From contig DEFE01000012.1 in NCBI GenBank assembly GCA_002350625.1, positions 258 to 16,664 on the forward strand: a stretch of 16,407 nucleotides of DNA. The letters are read 5' to 3'. Below, in pieces: positions 6,147 through 12,725 of the stretch. The DNA comes from Lachnospiraceae bacterium UBA2860. GTDB taxonomy: Bacteria; Bacillota; Clostridia; Lachnospirales; Lachnospiraceae. Under the pieces are notes generated by a model. The model saw only the letters and a program-made list of their open reading frames with translations. It did not search any database and had not been told where the DNA came from. The translations under genes were made by a program, and so were the position numbers. The stretch's first letter is position 1. The number at the start of each line of letters is the position of its first letter.

Positions 6147-6998
6147 TCACCCGATCAGCCGCCGCAGCTCCCGCGGCGAGCACCCGTATGTTTCTTTGAA
6201 AAGCTTGCTGAACTGGCGGTAGTTGGTGATCCCGCAGCTGTCGAGGAGTTCCATGACGGGCTTGTCCGTGGAGACGAGCTCGTTGTGGAAGTGCGCGATG
6301 CGGGTCCGGATGAGATGCTGCGAAAATGGAATGCCGATGCGTTTGTGGAACAGCCGGCTGAAGTATTCGCGGCTGAGGCCGAATTCGCCGGCGACGTCCG
6401 TGAGGGAGAGGGGCTCGGCGTAGTGGGCCTCGATGTAGTCGAGGATTTTGTGGATGCGGTCCTGGTCCTTCCAGCGCTCGTCATTTTCGTCCTCCCGGAC
6501 GGGAACGGCAAAGTGCCGCACGAGGTGGAAGAGGATCTCGAGGATGATGGATTCGGACATCAGCCGGTACCCGGTGGGCTCGGTGATGTAGAGCGGGGTG
6601 AGGCTCTTGAAAAGCTCGCACATCTTGAGATAGGGCCCGAGCTTCTCCTCGTTGAGCTCGTCGCGCCGGCAGCTGTAGCGGTACGCGCCCTGCCCGCCCG
6701 CGAGGTGCCCGGCGTTCATTTCGAGGTACTCGCGGTTCACGCGGATGCGGATTTCCATGAAGCTGTCCTTGCAGCTGAGCTCGTAGATGCGGTTCGAGTC
6801 AATGACGACGAACTCGCCCTGGACGAGAGTCTGCGACTCGCCGTCGATCGAAAGGAGCGCGCTGCCGTTGAGGAGGTAGATCATTTCGAGGTCGTGCTGC
6901 CAGTGCGCGGAGTGGTATTCCCCGCGGTCGGTGATGAAGTCGATCGAGATCTTCTCTTCCTGCAGTTCGTAGTGTTTTCTTAAGCGGCTTCCGGACAT
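6147..6998 (-). CDS. AraC-family transcriptional regulator (cupin + HTH)
   Basis: The 283-residue protein has an N-terminal cupin-like ligand domain (about 1-150), with SAHWQHDLEMIYLLNGSALL and GEFVVIDSNRIYEL. At the C-terminus is the double helix-turn-helix of AraC/XylS proteins: PLSLTDVAGEFGLSREYFSRLF, then GITNYRQFSKLFKETYGCSPRE. These bind direct-repeat DNA sites and usually activate adjacent transport or catabolic genes when a small ligand binds. The start has GGGAGGAG seven bases upstream. It is divergent from the substrate-binding protein gene; a 17-bp direct repeat has one copy at each of the two promoters, which suggests autoregulation and activation of the transporter. The ligand is unknown. 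The protein ends at the usual family position. Confidence 0.92.
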   Translation of the reverse strand: MSGSRLRKHYELQEEKISIDFITDRGEYHSAHWQHDLEMIYLLNGSALLSIDGESQTLVQGEFVVIDSNRIYELSCKDSFMEIRIRVNREYLEMNAGHLAGGQGAYRYSCRRDELNEEKLGPYLKMCELFKSLTPLYITEPTGYRLMSESIILEILFHLVRHFAVPVREDENDERWKDQDRIHKILDYIEAHYAEPLSLTDVAGEFGLSREYFSRLFHKRIGIPFSQHLIRTRIAHFHNELVSTDKPVMELLDSCGITNYRQFSKLFKETYGCSPRELRRLIG

Positions 6999-7028
6999 GG
7001 CGTCGCTCCTCCCATGCGTGATGCATAA

Positions 7029-7057
7029 AGCATAGGGCGGCCCGCCGAAAATGTCAA
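7029..7057 (-). promoter_or_regulatory. Promoter of the AraC gene
   Basis: On the minus strand there is a perfect -35 TTGACA (7052-7057), a 17-bp spacer and TATGCT (7029-7034). It lies about 30 bases before the start codon. The upstream copy of the 17-bp direct repeat overlaps the -35. Confidence 0.7.
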
Positions 7058-7120
7058 ATCCATGAAGAATCCGCCGATAAATCCGGTCATCCGGCCGGCT
7101 CTACCGAAAATCTCAAATCC
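7045..7120. promoter_or_regulatory. Pair of 17-bp direct repeats, candidate AraC-protein operators
   Basis: CCGAAAATGTCAAATCC (7045-7061) and CCGAAAATCTCAAATCC (7104-7120) differ at one base and lie 59 bp apart. The first covers the araC -35 box and the second ends two bases before the -35 of the transporter promoter, the classic position for an AraC-type activator. Confidence 0.6.
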
Positions 7121-7122
7121 GG

Positions 7123-7151
7123 TTGACGCGGAGAAATCAAGGGCAGATAAT
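7123..7151 (+). promoter_or_regulatory. Promoter of the substrate-binding protein / transporter operon
   Basis: TTGACG (7123-7128), a 17-bp spacer and GATAAT (7146-7151) give a near-consensus housekeeping promoter about 75 bases before the start at 7230. Confidence 0.7.
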
Positions 7152-7229
7152 AGGTGAAAATGGCGCCGGCATTTTCGCAAAGAAGGGGTTTCTTAAGACG
7201 GGGCCGGCGAAAGAAAGGAAGCATAAGAC

Positions 7230-8324
7230 ATGAGAAAGATGACAGCATTTGTATCCATGATGACGGCATTTGCGCTGATGGCTGCGCCGGTGTACGCGGC
7301 GGAAGCGGAGAGCGCGGTTTCCGAGGCGGAGGCCGTGGTTTCCGAAGCTGAGGCGGCGGTTTCCGAAGCAGAGGCCGCAGTTTCCGAAGCGGCAGTTTCC
7401 GAAGAAGCAGCTCCCGAAGCGGCGGACGGCGAGGCGCTCAGCCTCTACGTGCTCGCCGGCCCGACCGGCATCGGCGCGATGAACCTCTGGGCCTCGTCCG
7501 ACGCGGGCGAAACGTCCCAGCCCTACAAGATCACGATGACCGGCGCGAACGACGAAGTCATCGCCGCGCTCTCGAACGGCGACGCCGACGTGGCCGCGAT
7601 CGCGACGAACCTGGCGGCGACCCTTTACAATAAGACGGAAGGCGGCATTTCCGTCCTCGCCGTCAACACACTCGGCGTGCTCAGCATCCTCGAAAATGGC
7701 GACAGCATCGCCTCCGTCAAGGATCTCGCCGGCAAGACGATCTACGCCCCGGGGCAGGGCGCGAACCCCGAGTACATCCTCCGCTACGTGCTGAGCGGAA
7801 ATGGTCTCGACCCGGACAAGGACGTCACCATCGAATTCGTGGCGGAGGGCAGCGAGCTCCTGAATGTCTGGGAGACGGCTCCGGACGCGGTCATTATGGC
7901 CCCGCAGCCGGTGGCGACGACGCTTCTTATGCAGAACGAAGGCGCGAAGAAGGCCCTTGACATGACGGAAGAGTGGGACGCCGTTTCCGGCGGGGACAGC
8001 ACGCTCATGATGGGCTGCGTCGTCGCAAGAAATGACTACATCGAAGAGCATCCGGACGCCATCGCGGCCTTCCTCAAGGATTATCAGGTCTCGATCGGGA
8101 CGGCGCTCGGAAATATCGCCGGCACGGCGGAGCTCTGCGAGAAGTACGGCCTCATCCCGAAGGCGCCGCTCGCGCAGAAGGCGATCCCGGAATGCGGGCT
8201 GACCTACGTGGAAGGCGAGGATATGAAGACGCAGCTCGCCGGATATCTCAGCGTGATGTTTGACGCGAATCCGAAGAGCGTCGGCGGCGCGCTGCCCGCG
8301 GACGACTTCTATTACGTGGCTTAA
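7230..8324 (+). CDS. ABC transporter substrate-binding protein, NMT1/SsuA/TauA-like
   Basis: The protein is 364 residues. Residues 1-23 are a signal peptide ending in VYA with no lipobox cysteine. Residues 24-66 are a Ser-Glu-Ala-rich heptad region. The rest is a two-lobe periplasmic-binding fold of the nitrate/sulfonate/taurine/thiamine-precursor type: LSLYVLAGPTGIGAMNLWAS, then GANDEVIAALSNGDADVAAIATN, SVKDLAGKTIYAPGQGANPEY and AVIMAPQPVATTLL. The protein delivers a small ligand to the transporter encoded next. The start has an AAAGAAAGG site about 11 bases upstream. Most Gram-positive binding proteins are lipoproteins, so the missing lipid anchor is unusual; the helical spacer may replace it or sequence may be lost. 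The ligand cannot be predicted. It probably forms an operon with 8405-9988 under AraC control. Confidence 0.88.
   Translation: MRKMTAFVSMMTAFALMAAPVYAAEAESAVSEAEAVVSEAEAAVSEAEAAVSEAAVSEEAAPEAADGEALSLYVLAGPTGIGAMNLWASSDAGETSQPYKITMTGANDEVIAALSNGDADVAAIATNLAATLYNKTEGGISVLAVNTLGVLSILENGDSIASVKDLAGKTIYAPGQGANPEYILRYVLSGNGLDPDKDVTIEFVAEGSELLNVWETAPDAVIMAPQPVATTLLMQNEGAKKALDMTEEWDAVSGGDSTLMMGCVVARNDYIEEHPDAIAAFLKDYQVSIGTALGNIAGTAELCEKYGLIPKAPLAQKAIPECGLTYVEGEDMKTQLAGYLSVMFDANPKSVGGALPADDFYYVA
7317..7409 (+). repeat. 21-bp in-frame repeat coding SEAEAAV heptads
   Basis: Units starting GTTTCCGA recur at 7317, 7338, 7359 and 7380 (21-bp period), followed by shortened units. They encode the Ser-Glu-Ala heptads directly after the signal peptide of the binding protein. 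Confidence 0.85.
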
Positions 8325-8336
8325 GAATCGGTATGT

Positions 8337-8401
8337 GCGCGACAGGCAGGTTTCCATGAACCGCGAAGGCAAAAACGACTGCGCGGCAGGCAGGTTTCCA
8401 T
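8337..8401 (+). repeat. 44-bp-spaced repeat between transporter genes
   Basis: GCGCGACAGGCAGGTTTCCAT (8337-8357) recurs with one change at 8381-8401. The second copy occupies the place where the ribosome site of the permease-ATPase gene should be; only GCAGG-type sequence is left there. Confidence 0.7.
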
Positions 8402-8404
8402 TCT

Positions 8405-9988
8405 ATGAACCATAAGAGCAGGAAAATCTACTACGCTGCAGCGGCGCTTCTCTGGATTGTGATCTGGCAGGTGGCGGCAACTTATGTAAACCGCCGCCTC
8501 CTGATCCCGATTCCGACGCCGGTGAGCACCGCGGCCGCTCTGATCCGTCTTTCGGCGGATCGGAGTTTTTTTCATGCCGTCTTCCTGTCCATCCTGCGGA
8601 TTACGGTCGGCTTCTTAAGCGCATTCGTCGTCGGGACGCTCCTCGCCGTGCTCTCCGTGAAATCTGAATTCGTGCATGTTCTCACGGCGCCTCTTCTGCA
8701 GCTCATCCGCGCGATTCCGGTCGCGTCCTTCACAATTCTTGTATTCCTGTGGGTGACGCGGGAGCGCATCCCCTCCGTCATCAGTTTCTTCACGGTTCTC
8801 CCGGTCATCTGGGCCAACGTGGAGAGCGGCCTCCGGGCGGCGGACGAAGGTCTCGTGGAAATGGCGCGCGTCTTCGGCCTCCCCGGCGGGCGCATCCTGC
8901 GGGAGATCCTTCTCCCGTCCATCCGGCCATATATTGCTTCTGCCGCCGCAAATGGCATCGGCTTCGCCTGGAAGTCAGGCGTGGCCGCCGAGGTCATCTG
9001 CCGCACGCAGGACTCTCTTGGCAACCTGCTCTGGCAGGGCAAGAGCACGGTCGAGTACGACGAAGTCTTCGCCGTCACGCTCGTCATCGTGGCGCTCAGC
9101 ATCCTGCTGCAGTGGGCGGCGAGCCTGCTGCTGCGCGGACGGCTCGGCGCACAAGGGGCGGCTCGCCGCTCGGCTGAGCGGGCAGAAGGCGGGGCTCCGG
9201 CCGGGCTGCAGCAGGGAGCAATTCTCCGCTCAGCTGAGCGGGCAGAAGCCGGTGCTTCGGCCGGGCTGCCGCAGCAGGAAGCAATTCTCCGCTCAGCTGA
9301 GCGGGCAGAAGCCGATGCTTCGGCCGGGCTGCAGCAGCAGGAAGCGGTTCACCGTTCGGCCGGCGGGGCAGCTGTCAATTCTTCACTTAGCGAGCCGAAC
9401 ATGGAACCGCCCCCCGCGCGGACCGTCGCCCTCGAGCGCGTCAGCTTCTACTATGACCGCCGAAAGCCGCTGGTTAAGGATCTGTCCCTGCAGCTTGCAC
9501 CGGGCAGCCGCCGCGTTGTCACGGGCGCGTCCGGCGCGGGCAAGACGACGCTCCTGCGCCTCGTCATGGGCCTCACAAGGCCGAAGAGCGGGACCGTCAC
9601 ACGCCCGGAGGACCTCAGGATTTCGCCGGTCTTCCAGGAGGACCGCCTGATTCCTTGGAAAAATGTTCTCGACAATGTCACCTTCTTCGCAGACGGAGAG
9701 GAGGAGAAGGCCCGGCAGCTGCTCACGGAGCTGGGGCTCGGCGACAGTATGTCGCTTCTTCCGGAAGAACTCTCCGGAGGCATGAAGCGGCGGGCCGCTC
9801 TCGCGCGCGCCCTCACGCATCCCTTTGATCTGCTGGTTCTGGATGAGGCCTTCACCGGTCTCGACCGGGAGACGAAGGCACAGTGCCTCTCGATTGCGGA
9901 CCGTGAGATCGGCGGGCGCATGCTGCTCATGGCTTCGCATGATCCCGCGGAGGCGGAGGCACTCGGTGCGGAGGCATGTTCGCTATAA
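8405..9988 (+). CDS. ABC transporter permease-ATPase fusion (SsuC/TauC-like + SsuB/TauB-like)
   Basis: The 527-residue single chain carries two subunits that are normally separate. Residues 1-250 are a BPD_transp_1 permease of the nitrate/sulfonate/taurine type with about six membrane segments and the EAA loop EMARVFGLPGGRILREILLP. Residues 255-335 are a repetitive linker. Residues 340-527 are an ATPase with Walker A GASGAGKTT (about 374-382), Q-loop VFQEDRLIPW, signature LSGGMKRR, Walker B LLVLDEAFTGLD and H-loop SHDPAEAEAL. All key ATPase residues are present, so it looks functional, presumably as a homodimer energising import of the ligand bound by the upstream protein. The ATPase end is short after the H-loop. 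No strong ribosome site is seen, and a repeat copy lies there; coupling to the upstream gene may aid expression. Frame and domains leave little doubt; the ligand is unknown. Confidence 0.9.
   Translation: MNHKSRKIYYAAAALLWIVIWQVAATYVNRRLLIPIPTPVSTAAALIRLSADRSFFHAVFLSILRITVGFLSAFVVGTLLAVLSVKSEFVHVLTAPLLQLIRAIPVASFTILVFLWVTRERIPSVISFFTVLPVIWANVESGLRAADEGLVEMARVFGLPGGRILREILLPSIRPYIASAAANGIGFAWKSGVAAEVICRTQDSLGNLLWQGKSTVEYDEVFAVTLVIVALSILLQWAASLLLRGRLGAQGAARRSAERAEGGAPAGLQQGAILRSAERAEAGASAGLPQQEAILRSAERAEADASAGLQQQEAVHRSAGGAAVNSSLSEPNMEPPPARTVALERVSFYYDRRKPLVKDLSLQLAPGSRRVVTGASGAGKTTLLRLVMGLTRPKSGTVTRPEDLRISPVFQEDRLIPWKNVLDNVTFFADGEEEKARQLLTELGLGDSMSLLPEELSGGMKRRAALARALTHPFDLLVLDEAFTGLDRETKAQCLSIADREIGGRMLLMASHDPAEAEALGAEACSL
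9166..9351 (+). repeat. 60-63-bp in-frame minisatellite in the permease-ATPase linker
   Basis: Three units (9166-9225, 9226-9288, 9289-9351) are followed by a partial fourth. Units 2 and 3 contain the perfect 14-bp palindrome CGCTCAGCTGAGCG; unit 1 has one change. The units encode RSAERAExxAxAGLxQQEAxx, 20-21 residues each, and stay in frame. Confidence 0.85.
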
Positions 9989-9991
9989 ACA

Positions 9992-10020
9992 AAAATCCCC
10001 TCCACACCGGAGGGGATTTT
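9992..10020. terminator. Bidirectional intrinsic terminator
   Basis: Arms AAAATCCCCTCC (9992-10003) and GGAGGGGATTTT (10009-10020) form a perfect 12-bp stem with a 5-nt loop. A/T ends on both sides suit both the plus-strand transporter operon and the convergent minus-strand isomerase gene. Confidence 0.88.
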
Positions 10021-10051
10021 CAGTACCATTTTCTTAGGATGCCATGACTGC

Positions 10052-11596
10052 TTATTCGGCAGCGGCCTCAGACGCAGCTTCCTCAGCGGCAGACGCAGCC
10101 TCTTCCACGACAGATTCGGCGGCCTCAAGCTCAGACGCAGCTTCTTCTGCGACAGATGCAACTGCCTCGGCCTCAGACACTGCTTCTTCTACGACGGACT
10201 CAGCGGCCTCGGCCTCAGACGCAGCTTCTTCTACGACGGACTCAGCGGCCTCAGCCTCAGACGCTTCTTCTTCCGGGGTCTTCTCGACGACGGTGGCATT
10301 TTCGAACAGGAAGTCCGAAACGGCGTCGTACATAAGCTTATACTTCACGGTGTATTCACCGTACTCCGCGACGAGCGACGCACCGTCCGGCGCACCGACT
10401 TCTTCAGCGAGCTTGTCATAAGCCGCGGCGAGCTCATCGCCCTCAGGCAGCAGCTTCTCGGTCTCCGCGATCGCGCCAATCGTGAACTCCTGCTTGATGC
10501 TTTCCTTGGAGATTTCTTCCGCCATTTTCGGGAAATCTTCTTCCGTAGTGCCGGCCATGGCGCTGAGGAATGTGGCGAAATCAACGCCGTACATCGCGGC
10601 ATAGGACTTGTAGTAATTCGTGACTTCTTCGATGGTGTAGTCCACGAGGTCCTGCGGATACTCACTGATCGAAGCATTGTCGGCTGCGAGCGCGATGAGC
10701 TCCTGCTTCGCGCCTTCGTTGCGCGACTCGATCGCTTCTTCCTCGAGCATCGTCTTCACGCGCTCGCGGTACTCGTCGACCGTCTTGGCCTCGCCGTCGG
10801 AGAGCGCCTCTGCGAGCGCGTCGTCCAGCTCTTTATATCTCTTGACCGAATTGATCTTCACGGTGAAGACCGTCTCTTTTCCGGCCAGCTCTTCATTGCC
10901 GTATTCTTCCGGGAATGTCAGCGTGAGGTCCACCGTCTCGCCGATCGTCTTGCCGATGAGGCCGTCCTCGAAGCCCGGGATGAAGGTGCCGGAGCCGATC
11001 TCAAGATCGTAGCCCTCAGCTGTGCCGCCGTCGAATGCGACGCCGTCCAGCTTGCCTTCGTAGTCGATGTTGGCGACGTCGCCTTCCTCGACCGTTCCTT
11101 CCTCAAATGTCTCGCTGCCTTCTTCCGAGAAGCGGATGTCGCTTGTGATGCGGGACTCGATCGCATCGTCCGTGATCTCGACGGGATCCACCTCAACGGT
11201 CAGCCCTTTGTACTCGCCGAGCGTAAGGAAATCCAGCGCTCTGTACTCCGGACGCGGCTTTTCTTCTTCTTCAGCCGTGCTCTCTGTCTCTTCGGCTCCG
11301 CTCACAGCTTCCTCCGCCTCACTTGCCGCGGCATCTTCTGCCGTGGAAGCCGCTTCGGACGTGACTTCTTCAGCCGTCGCTTCAGATGCTGCGGCTTCGG
11401 ATTCCACCGCTTCGGATGTCGCCGCTTCAGAAGCAGCTGCTTCCTCTGCTTCAGAGACCGCCGCCTCAGACGAAACGACCTCCTCCGCCGCGGACGCAGC
11501 AGAAGAATCCTCTGCAGAAACAACACCGCCGGCCAGAAGCACTGCCGTCATGCCGAGCGCGCAGGCGGCTGCAGCTTTGCGAAAACGTAATTTCAT
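10052..11596 (-). CDS. Exported trigger-factor-like FKBP-type peptidyl-prolyl isomerase
   Basis: The protein is 514 residues. Residues 1-28 form a signal peptide ending VVSA with no lipobox. Residues 29-112 are Ala/Ser/Glu-rich. About 115-165 is a trigger-factor-like linker (YKGLTVEVDPVEITDDAI). An FKBP domain (about 168-258) contains EGDVANIDYEGKLDGVAFDGG, IGSGTFIPGFEDGLIG and LTFPEEYGNEELAGK. The following region (about 260-440) resembles the helical chaperone arms of trigger factor. Residues 446-514 are a repetitive Ser/Glu/Ala tail. The ribosome-binding N-terminal domain of cytosolic trigger factor is absent, so this is probably a folding catalyst or chaperone for secreted proteins. The start has AGGAGG at good spacing. 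It is a single-gene unit, with a possible -10 TATAAT at 11642-11647 and the shared terminator at 9992-10020. Confidence 0.88.
   Translation of the reverse strand: MKLRFRKAAAACALGMTAVLLAGGVVSAEDSSAASAAEEVVSSEAAVSEAEEAAASEAATSEAVESEAAASEATAEEVTSEAASTAEDAAASEAEEAVSGAEETESTAEEEEKPRPEYRALDFLTLGEYKGLTVEVDPVEITDDAIESRITSDIRFSEEGSETFEEGTVEEGDVANIDYEGKLDGVAFDGGTAEGYDLEIGSGTFIPGFEDGLIGKTIGETVDLTLTFPEEYGNEELAGKETVFTVKINSVKRYKELDDALAEALSDGEAKTVDEYRERVKTMLEEEAIESRNEGAKQELIALAADNASISEYPQDLVDYTIEEVTNYYKSYAAMYGVDFATFLSAMAGTTEEDFPKMAEEISKESIKQEFTIGAIAETEKLLPEGDELAAAYDKLAEEVGAPDGASLVAEYGEYTVKYKLMYDAVSDFLFENATVVEKTPEEEASEAEAAESVVEEAASEAEAAESVVEEAVSEAEAVASVAEEAASELEAAESVVEEAASAAEEAASEAAAE
10094..10261 (-). repeat. 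42-bp in-frame repeat coding SEAEAAESVVEEAA units
   Basis: Four consecutive 14-residue units (residues 446-501) of the form SEAEAAESVVEEAA end the exported isomerase, followed by a decayed fifth. The 14-residue period equals two heptads, so a helical rod or coiled coil is likely. Confidence 0.85.
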
Positions 11597-11641
11597 GATC
11601 TATTCCTCCTGTGATCAACATAGAATCTAACGATACGCTCC

Positions 11642-11671
11642 ATTATAAGCGCATTTTCATTTTATGGTGTG
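11642..11671 (-). promoter_or_regulatory. Possible promoter of the exported isomerase gene
   Basis: A perfect TATAAT lies on the minus strand at 11642-11647, about 45 bases before the start codon. The -35 is poor at all normal spacings (for example ACACCA at 17 bp or TTCACA at 20 bp), so an activator may be needed. Confidence 0.4.
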
Positions 11672-11700
11672 AAAATCTCATGAATTCTCCCGTCCGGATG

Positions 11701-11848
11701 ATATTGTCTGCTGCCGCCGGACGATTTTCCTTAAATCTGAAATATTGTCCATTGCCGCCGGACGATTTTCCTTAAATCTGAAATATTGTCCGATCCTACT
11801 GGACAATTATCTATAAATCTGCAAAATAATCCAGTAGGATTCCGAATC
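11701..11848. repeat. Tandem array of ATTGTCC-N9-GGACAAT dyads with 41-bp period
   Basis: Four dyads are centred at 11714, 11755, 11796 and 11837. The third is perfect (ATTGTCC, GGACAAT), the first two differ from it at one or two positions and the fourth is decayed. Between dyads lies a conserved AT-rich stretch around TAAATCTGAAA. The 9-base centres differ; those of units 3 and 4 (GATCCTACT, AGTAGGATT) are near reverse complements, giving an 11-bp inverted repeat at 11793-11803 and 11830-11840. No gene is present in 11597-11999. Confidence 0.85.
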
Positions 11849-11879
11849 GTGTTTTTCAGGAACACCGTGTCCTGTTCAT

Positions 11880-11953
11880 AAGGAAGCGCTTTTGCTGATG
11901 TGTCATTATGATCAAATTAAAGGAAGCGCTTCTGCTGACGTATCATTCTGATC
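11880..11953 (+). repeat. 40-bp-spaced direct repeat with AAGCGCTT core
   Basis: Two 34-bp copies (11880-11913 and 11920-11953) start AAGGAAGCGCTT and end ATGATC or CTGATC, with four differences. The AAGCGCTT palindrome resembles the core of LacI/CcpA-type operators, but the flanks do not match a full cre site. They lie upstream of the phosphodiesterase gene. Confidence 0.8.
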
Positions 11954-11999
11954 TGGGGGAAGCGGCAGCGGAGGCATTTTCGAAGATGGAGGTATGATG

Positions 12000-12554
12000 A
12001 TGGAAGCTCTGAGATGGATGATTGCATCTGATATTCACGGTTCCGCGCTGTATTGCCGGAAGCTCCTTGACCGTTACGCCGCGGAGAAGGCGGACCGGCT
12101 GCTGCTTCTGGGGGACCTTCTGTACCACGGCCCGCGCAACGATCTGCCGGAGGCCTATGCGCCGAAGGAGGTGATCGGGCTTTTGAATGAGAGGAAGCGG
12201 GAGATTCTGTGCGTCCGCGGGAACTGTGAGGCGGAGGTGGACCAGATGGTGCTGGCGTTTCCGGTGCTCGCGGATTACGCGCTGCTTGCGCTCGGCCGGC
12301 GGACGGTCTTCGCGACGCACGGACACGTCAACAATACGGAGCATCTGCCGCCGCTTAAGGACGGGGACATCCTGCTGCACGGGCACACGCATGTGCCGGC
12401 GTGCGAGGACCACGGGACGTATCTGTATATGAATCCCGGGTCGGTCGCCATCCCGAAGGAGGGCACGCCGCGGGGATATATGATGCTTGAGGGGACGCGG
12501 TTTACGTGGAAGACGCTCGAGGGGGAGGTTTACCGGGAGTTCAATCTCGGCTGA
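12000..12554 (+). CDS. YfcE/MJ0936-type metallophosphoesterase (phosphodiesterase)
   Basis: The 184-residue protein contains the full metallophosphoesterase motif set. These are SDIHG (10-14), GDLLYHGPRND, RGNCEAEVDQ, ATHGHV and the HGHTHVP pair of metal-binding histidines, followed by NPGSV. The size and order fit the YfcE family, cytosolic Mn-dependent enzymes that hydrolyse artificial phosphodiesters and whose natural substrates are mostly unknown. Three consecutive ATG codons (11994, 11997, 12000) are in frame. GGAGG at 11988-11992 is seven bases from the third and too close to the first, so 12000 is preferred. It is followed by two copies of the palindromic repeat and apparently stands alone. 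Confidence 0.93.
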   Translation: MEALRWMIASDIHGSALYCRKLLDRYAAEKADRLLLLGDLLYHGPRNDLPEAYAPKEVIGLLNERKREILCVRGNCEAEVDQMVLAFPVLADYALLALGRRTVFATHGHVNNTEHLPPLKDGDILLHGHTHVPACEDHGTYLYMNPGSVAIPKEGTPRGYMMLEGTRFTWKTLEGEVYREFNLG

Positions 12555-12570
12555 ACCGGGGGCAAAAACA

Positions 12571-12595
12571 TGACAGGGGGTCTGACCCCGTGTCA
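12571..12595 (+). repeat. GGGGTC/GACCCC palindrome, copy 4
   Basis: Arms TGACAGGGGGTC and GACCCCGTGTCA surround a central T, with a G-G mismatch at the same internal position as in the other copies. It is preceded by CAAAAACA and lies 16 bases after the phosphodiesterase stop. Confidence 0.85.
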
Positions 12596-12621
12596 CATAA
12601 TTGCGCACATACTCAAAAACA

Positions 12622-12646
12622 TGACAGGGGGTCTGACCCCTTGTCA
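12622..12646 (+). repeat. GGGGTC/GACCCC palindrome, copy 5
   Basis: It is the same as copy 4 except that the right arm gives a G-T pair at the variable position. It lies 51 bases after copy 4, in the same orientation, with the same CAAAAACA left flank, so copies 4 and 5 look like a local duplication. Confidence 0.85.
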
Positions 12647-12725
12647 CGAAATGCTGTGATTCGCTTGCAATTTACTTGATAGGAAAAAGATTTTATGGTA
12701 ACCTGTAGGCGATGTTTTGGCAGAT

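Noticed and set aside
11701..11848. CRISPR array
   Set aside because: The unit-to-unit variable part is only 9 bp, the repeats are imperfect and no cas gene is present.
11880..11953. Two full CcpA cre operators
   Set aside because: Only the central AARCGYT core fits; the outer TG and CA positions do not.
11994..11999. First two ATG codons as start of the phosphodiesterase
   Set aside because: They are almost on top of the GGAGG site; the third ATG has normal spacing. The choice changes the protein by only two residues.
12658..12710. Promoter TTGATA-N17-TAACCT before the DUF3048 leader
   Set aside because: Both boxes are weak matches, so the transcription start cannot be assigned from sequence alone.
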